Positions 58,501 through 64,000 of a stretch of 64,000 nt of DNA are shown piece after piece. Both the position numbers and the translations under genes were made by a program. The DNA is from Mesostigma viride (lineage: Eukaryota > Streptophyta > Mesostigmatophyceae > Mesostigmatales > Mesostigmataceae). Location: the NCBI GenBank assembly GCA_009746045.1, contig RPFO01001021.1:227001-291000 (forward strand), written 5' to 3'. Positions within the stretch are counted from its first letter, which is position 1; each line of letters begins with the position of its first letter. Below the pieces are notes generated by a model, which had not been told where the DNA came from, did no database searches, and was given only the letters and a program-made list of their open reading frames with translations.

Positions 58501-61500
58501 CGCGGGCGGGACCGAGGATGGAGCCGCGAGAGGGAGGGTAGCTGGGCCAGGGAGGGCAGTAGCAGCAGAGGCCGGCGGTGGCGGGAGCTTGAGTTCTCGA
58601 GTGAGGAAGGTGCGAGTGATAGCGAGGGGTCCAGCGGGAAGGACGAAGGCGAGGGCGGGTACCGCGGTCGCGACATGCAGCGGGGGAAGGGCGACCGAGG
58701 GAGGGGCAGCCGCGGCAGTGGCAGGGGGCGGTCTCTCGGCCCGGTCATGCGTGTGCGGCGGCTGTACGACAACGTGTGCTTGCTCCTGGACTTGTCGCTT
58801 GCGGACAAGGAGAAGATCGAGCGAGCAGCAGCCGAGGTCCAGTCGCTCCAGGGCCAGCTGGAGCAAGTGCTGGCCGATGCGAGGGAGGAGGCGCAGGGTA
58901 GCCAGGCACGGCTTGAGCGGGCGGGGCAGGAGATATCTGCGCACAAGGAGCGGCTGCAGCAGGCGGCGCAGCAGGTCGCGGCGCTGCGGGAGGACCTGGA
59001 GGAGGGGGAGCGTGAGGTGCACACGCTGCGGCAGGAAGGGCAGACGTTGAGGGAGGAGAGGCAGGCGCTGCGCGAGCAAGGGCAGGCGCTGCGCGAGCAA
59101 GGGCAGGCGTTGAGAGAGGAAGGGCAGGCCTTGAGGGAAGAGGGCCAGGCGTTGAGGGAGGAAGGTCAGGTGCTGCAGCACCAGGTGGAAAAGCTGAGGC
59201 AGGAGGTGGAGAAGCTCAGCCAAGCCAAGGTGGGTAAGCGTGCGCCAGCTTATTTTCGTGCCCTGTGTTTAGCCATGCATTTGCCCCGGACATTGAACGG
59301 TTGTCACCTGGTACAGTTGTCATATGGCGCTTTGTCCATCCTTGTGCCCAGGGAGGCTTCAGGAACCTCTGCATCAGCCACCCGTGTGTCTGTCCAGTAC
59401 CTCAGTTGCTCCCCCCTCAGAGCCAATTAAGGCAACCTTCTTGTCTTGGGCATAGCCACGCCAGTAGCCAATGAATAACAAGGTAATTGCTGATGCAAAT
59501 TACAGTATATGCTGGAGGAGGACCGCCAGCCCGAAACTAGTTTCCTGGGTACTAGCGCCTGCCTTTCCCTGCCTTTTCTGTGGCCTGCCTTTCTTACACA
59601 TCCTGTTGCCCCCATGGCCACCCCCCTTGGTGCTACCAGGATGATGCTGAGTCCCTCGCAGCGCGGCACGAGGACGAGGCCCTGTCGCTCAAGGAGAGCG
59701 TTCACGGCTTGCGTGAGGAGCTGGCCTCTGTCACGCGACGGTGGCGCAAGGAGGAGCGGTTGCGGCTGTCGGTGGAGGCGCAGAACCGTCTCGCGCGCCA
59801 CGTGCTGGGCGTGTGCCACCCGATGGGCGTCCTGCTGGAGACGTACGTCAAGCGGGACGGGGCCGACACGCCGTACAGGTGAGAGAATAAGTAGTAAGGA
59901 TAAAGCGGTGATATGGTGGGGGCGACGAGGGTGGGGGCGACGAGCTGCTGGTATTGAGGTGGGCCGAGTGGATAAGGAGCCAGTCCTACTTGTAGAAAAT
60001 GCTTGACAATTGACCCTCGGCAGGACATTCTGTGAGCGGTGTTTCCATCCCCCCCTCCCTCCCAGTGCCTGGTCCACTGCATAACCTCCCACAATTCTCA
60101 CGAGTCGCAGAGCTTTGCCGGAATGAGCATAACGGGCCGAGGTGTAGAGAAGAGCCACACAGTGGCGATACAGGCACACGGACGGCGGGACTAGAGAAGA
60201 GGTTTGTGCAACCGGAAGTGTTTCAAGAGGGTTTAGTTCTTTGCGGTACTGGAACGAGGGTCGCACCTTATCGGCCCAGAGTTTCCCGTCCTAATTTCAG
60301 TCAGGCATCGTGGAAAAAGAATCGGCTGATGACCTACATTGAGCGGCCGCACTTATAACTGCCACAAGCCCAACCTTCCCCCCCCCCCCCCCCCCCCCGC
60401 CATCCCCTCCCTGACCACCCCCCCTGCCCATCCCCAGGGTGCGCGATGCCGTCATGCGCATGAACCGCGAGCTCCAGTCCTCCGTCGCCGCGTTGGGCAT
60501 CGCCGCGCTGGCACGCGGGGTGGGCGGGGGCGGTACCCGCGACCCCAAGGAGATGTCATTTGGGAGCACTGCCGCCGGCCTGCTCAACCAGAGCCTGTCC
60601 TTCAGCAGCCCGCTGCACACGCCCGGTGCGGGCGCCAGTGCGGGGGCTGATGCCTCCATGAGTCTCAACGGTTCCGGACTCAGCGGCCACGGTAGGGTGA
60701 GCGAGGATGGGGGCTCGGGGTCAGCCCCCCCCGGAATGGGTTTCTTTAGCACGGGTGCGGGGTATGTCGCGGAGCTTCATGACGGCGCCATTCTCGCGGT
60801 CGAAAGAGAGATTCTGATGGAGGAGTCTCAGCGCGTCAAGGCGGGAGGGGTTGCGGATGCCAGTGCAAGCGCCGCGTTCCGACCAAGCGGTGGCGCGGAT
60901 GATGACAGCGGCCCTGTCAGGGTGGCGTGGCCAGACCGGTCCTTGTCGCGGCCCCAGGAGCGGTCCGCGGCCAAGGGCGGCGCGGCCTCGCGGTCGTTCC
61001 TATCAGAAACGTCGCGCGATGGATCTTCCCCACGCCACCGGGGGGGGCTGGGCACGGCGGCGCCCGAGCCAACGGATGCTGAGGCGGAGCAGGTACGTGT
61101 TAACCGGCTTGACAGTAACACTTCAGATTTAAGCTGCAGCATCTCGGTCTGAAATGTGAAATGGGCCTCATGCCTTGTCATATGAAGTCAGAAAGCATAT
61201 GTGTCGCTGTGCTGGGCCCGTGTATGTGTAGCCTGCTGTTGAAGGGCTTGAGAGTACGCAAGTGCAAGAATTGGGGAGAGTGCCCTGACTTGCGAGGTGG
61301 AAGAATACTTCCTGCGTGGCCCACACCCGCAATGAAAACACGGACGTACCACGGGATCTCGTGATAGCGGACGCGCGCAGGCTCCCTGTTGTGATGCGGC
61401 GTGTTCTGGCACAGGTACGGCCATCCACTCGACAGCATGACACGTGACACTGCGTTGTCTTTCCCCGCTGCTCCCGTTGACCTTCCCCACTGTATGCCCC

Positions 61501-62753
61501 ACCCCCATACCCGATGGCCCTCCCCACTGTGCTCCTTGCACCCCCTCACGTCTCCCCGCTCCCCCACGGTTCCCCTGCTTCATACCCTTTGGCCTTCCCC
61601 ATGATCCCCCCTCCCTCCACGCCTACCCGGCGGCAACCCCTCCTTCCCCAGGTTCGGCTGCTCAAGCAGAAGAACCGCCTGCTCAAGAAGGGCCTGCTGG
61701 AGATGCGCAGCTCGCTGTCGGTGCAGAAGGGGCAGGCACGCCACCTGGAGAAGACGTTGCGGTCGATGGAAGAGAACATGCGCACGCAGAGCGCGATGGC
61801 GGCCACCGCACAGTTTGCTGCAGGGAGCCCCCCGCTCATACCGCCCCCGACCCAGATGCAACAACAGTCCTCTATGGGTTTGGGCCTTGGCCTGGGTGGT
61901 GGCAATCGCAGCTTGAACTTGAACTCCTCGGGTTTGGCCCAACCGAGCTTCTCGTCGACCCCAGGGACGTCCCTGCTGCAGCAACAGTACGTGTCACCAC
62001 TAAGGGAGAGGCCGCGGAGCGTCCCAGCGTACGGCAGCAGGGCTTCCGCGCCGCCGCCGCGCGAGTACTTTAGCCCCGAGGAGCGGCGCAGGTCCCCCCT
62101 GGATGCCGGCCACAGCTCGCGGAGGTTAGCTTAACTGCACCTGATATGCCTTGTGAGTCATGGGATTAGTCTTCCTTCCTGTATTATTTTAGGCTGTATT
62201 ATGTTAGGCCGTTTTCTTGTTCACAGATCTCCGATTCTGTGCAGGGTTGTACGAGCTTACAATGGTGCTCGTGCTGATCTCATTGTTTATGCGGCCTTGT
62301 GCTTCCTGGTGCGCTGTGTGGGCATCTAGCTCGTCCATTACATGATGACATTGCCTAGCCGGGGTTAACTGCCTGTTGCCTGCATGGATCATGTCATCCT
62401 GTGGGCAGTCTACCCGATTGCTTGCTCACCCTGCACCTGGTGGAAGGCACTTTTTATCGTATTCACAGAAATGATCTACCTTCCAGCACAACAACCCCGG
62501 ACTGATCCCATCCCGCTTGGTGCAGACCATTTGGATACATAACAGGTCTCATGGACATGTAGCAGGTAGCCTAGTGGGACGTGCAACACTTTGGCCCCTA
62601 CAACCCTCTCTCACTCGTTCCATTTGTTGTTGCTCAATGCCACCTTATCTGCTTGAACTCCGCTGTGTCCAGCAGACACTGCTGGCGTTCGCCCCACAGC
62701 TCTCCTATCTAACCAGGTTTCGCTTATGCGTTCCACCTGTCTTTGCTCTGCGT

Positions 62754-62818
<65 letters not shown>

Positions 62819-63552
62819 TGTGTGCGTGCGTGCGTGCGTGTGTGTCTCGCCGCTTAAATTGCAATCTACGTACTGCCTACAAATGCAGAGGGGACGCCGC
62901 CACCGCGGGGGCATCCGGAGGCCCTCCTGTGCGGCCAGCCACAGACACTCTGGGGGCGCAAGCATCCCAGCCACCGTCGGGTGATGTGCGCCCATCGATG
63001 AGGCAACCACCTGCCCCCAGTGGCCCCCAAACATCATATTTGTCTGGTGCAGGCGTGGCGAGAGGGCCGAGCATTCCAGCGGGTACGACCGCAGTAGTGA
63101 CTGGTCAAGCAGAGCCTCCGAGGGCTGGGCGCACAGCCCCTGCAACATCTGGCAGAGATGCGGACCAAGGCAGGTCGCAAGCATCATTATCTCGTTCGGC
63201 ATCCTCCCCACAAAAAATGATGCCAGCTGGAACTCAACCTGCCTGGGATGTACAGACCCGGACTAGTGCAGCCAACCGTGCAGATGCTAGTAGCCATGTG
63301 CGCGGGAAAGTGGGCGAGGTGAAACGGGCGCTCAACTCGGTCCTGGAGCTGCCCATCAAGATGGTCGTGTCAGAAAAGTCTCCGCCCCCGCCCCCGCCAC
63401 CCTGGAAGGGAACCGAAGAGATGCCGATCAAGGGGGCCGGCAGCGTAACCAAGAAACTAATTCTGGACGCCCGCAGGCTGCAGCAGCAGCGGCAGGAGCT
63501 GCGGAAAGTGTGGCAGGAGATGGGGGATGTGCTCAGCGATGATGGGCACTGA
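52594..63552 (+). CDS. Ser-Pro-Arg-rich large coiled-coil protein
   Basis: Thirteen exons whose phases close: 52594-53229, 53374-53445, 53778-53899, 54660-54759, 55244-55347, 55979-56063, 56648-56863, 57596-57739, 58075-59229, 59640-59878, 60438-61092, 61652-62124 and 62889-63552. The product is about 1554 residues. An in-frame TAA lies nine bases before the ATG. Residues 1-212 are disordered, with many SPR motifs and DSRPT repeats, plausible kinase sites. Coiled coils fill about 240-635 and 735-960, separated by an Arg/Gly/Ser linker. Near 59040-59170 an octad repeat (REEGQAL) occurs. Later parts are Ser/Gly-rich with a short coil, and the C-terminus has a Pro run and a final helix. The intron after exon 8 appears to use a GC donor. 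Without the last splice the protein would end at 62134. A scaffold or basal-body role is inferred from architecture only. Confidence 0.8.
54830..55120 (+). repeat. About 90-bp tandem repeat, intronic
   Basis: Three to four copies of a unit containing ctgcttgttagcagtgtc, ctgctcatcaagagtatggt and cttcttacgaagaatatggt, in the fourth intron of the Ser-Pro-Arg gene. Confidence 0.85.
57945..58023 (+). repeat. (CCCCCGG)n heptamer repeat beside a splice acceptor
   Basis: About eleven copies of the heptamer cccccgg, ending 50 bases before the 3' splice site at 58073-58074. The minus strand has five-G runs every seven bases, a strong G-quadruplex pattern. Confidence 0.95.
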
Positions 63553-64000
63553 CTAGTATATGAATAGCCTGCAATATGCGACAGGGGTTGCCAGGTACAT
63601 AAATAGCGAACACCTCATCGAAAGTAGATGGATGACCAGTTGTCTAACTGGTGATGCCAGCAGTGATTATAGCCAAATGCGGGCAAGAGCAGTCGATCCC
63701 CCTACCTCTCCACCTCCCCGCAGCTAGAACCTCAAGTGTGAATTGGTAACAAAAGACTTGTAATCAGACAGGTAACTTAACAATGAGTCTTCTTGTTATT
63801 CTTATGTATACTTGTTCTGTTTTCTTTCTTCATGATTCTCATATTCAATTATTGGTTTTATCCTATTTTTTTCCCTTGTGCCTTTAATCCTATTTATTAC
63901 TATCACTGTTATGCTTGTTATTCCTATCAATGGAGATATGTTCTTAAACAAAAAAAAAAATCCTGAGAAGGATCATGTCTATGGTTACATTCTGGGCTTC
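63553..64000 (+). other. 3' flank of the Ser-Pro-Arg coiled-coil gene
   Basis: The flank becomes AT-rich from about 63760 and contains an A11 run at about 63950. No further gene is recognisable before the window ends. Confidence 0.4.

Overview
The window is nuclear DNA of a eukaryote, most likely an alga or other protist; I cannot name the species. Coding exons are GC-rich and are joined by phase-consistent GT-AG introns (one probable GC-AG). Intergenic DNA and introns are crowded with microsatellites, minisatellites, foldback elements and decayed LINE retrotransposons. There is no bacterial-style operon, CRISPR array or convincing tRNA/rRNA gene.

Four multi-exon genes can be assembled by hand because the exon phases close. 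(1) 2042-16007 (+): a very large coiled-coil protein with one Calx-beta domain, open at its 5' end. (2) 30727-41771 (-): a complete ten-exon CASP/CUX1-type golgin, with the family's N-terminal block, a coiled-coil middle and the conserved C-terminal block with its single membrane anchor. (3) 47248-50826 (-): a three-exon gene joining an Mrr-type restriction-endonuclease domain, a Lys/Glu-rich charged linker and a telobox (TRF-like) MYB domain. This is the most unusual protein here. (4) 52594-63552 (+): a thirteen-exon Ser-Pro-Arg-rich coiled-coil protein of about 1554 residues. Weaker candidates are a two-exon gene (41829-42235, +) 57 bases from the divergent CASP start, a 55-residue zinc-ribbon frame (24784-24951, +) and a membrane-protein frame (51396-51794, -).

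Layout. 1-2041: dispersed repeat, 71-bp tandem repeat and a CT/CA microsatellite leading into the first recognised exon. 2042-16007: Calx-beta gene, whose introns hold a 28-bp minisatellite, a 361-bp TIR element with 5-bp target duplication, and an 81-bp minisatellite. 16008-30726: mobile and satellite DNA, namely two copies of an unknown element, gag-like remains, several LINE fragments, 9-bp satellite arrays, 1.1 kb of (GGGA)n followed by 0.2 kb of (TGCG)n, and a 182-184-bp satellite. 30727-41771: CASP, whose introns hold at least six minisatellites. 42236-47247: LINE copies, including one with legible reverse-transcriptase motifs, and a TIR element. 47248-52593: nuclease-MYB gene and repeats. 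52594-64000: coiled-coil gene and its 3' flank.

Frames break inside mononucleotide runs in two otherwise intact genes (G9 at 6061-6069 and C7 at 33941-33947). In both a single-base change restores the phase, so consensus errors or real indels at homopolymers are likely. The genes show no shared pathway. CASP acts at the Golgi. The two coiled-coil proteins look structural or cytoskeletal. The nuclease-MYB protein looks nuclear.
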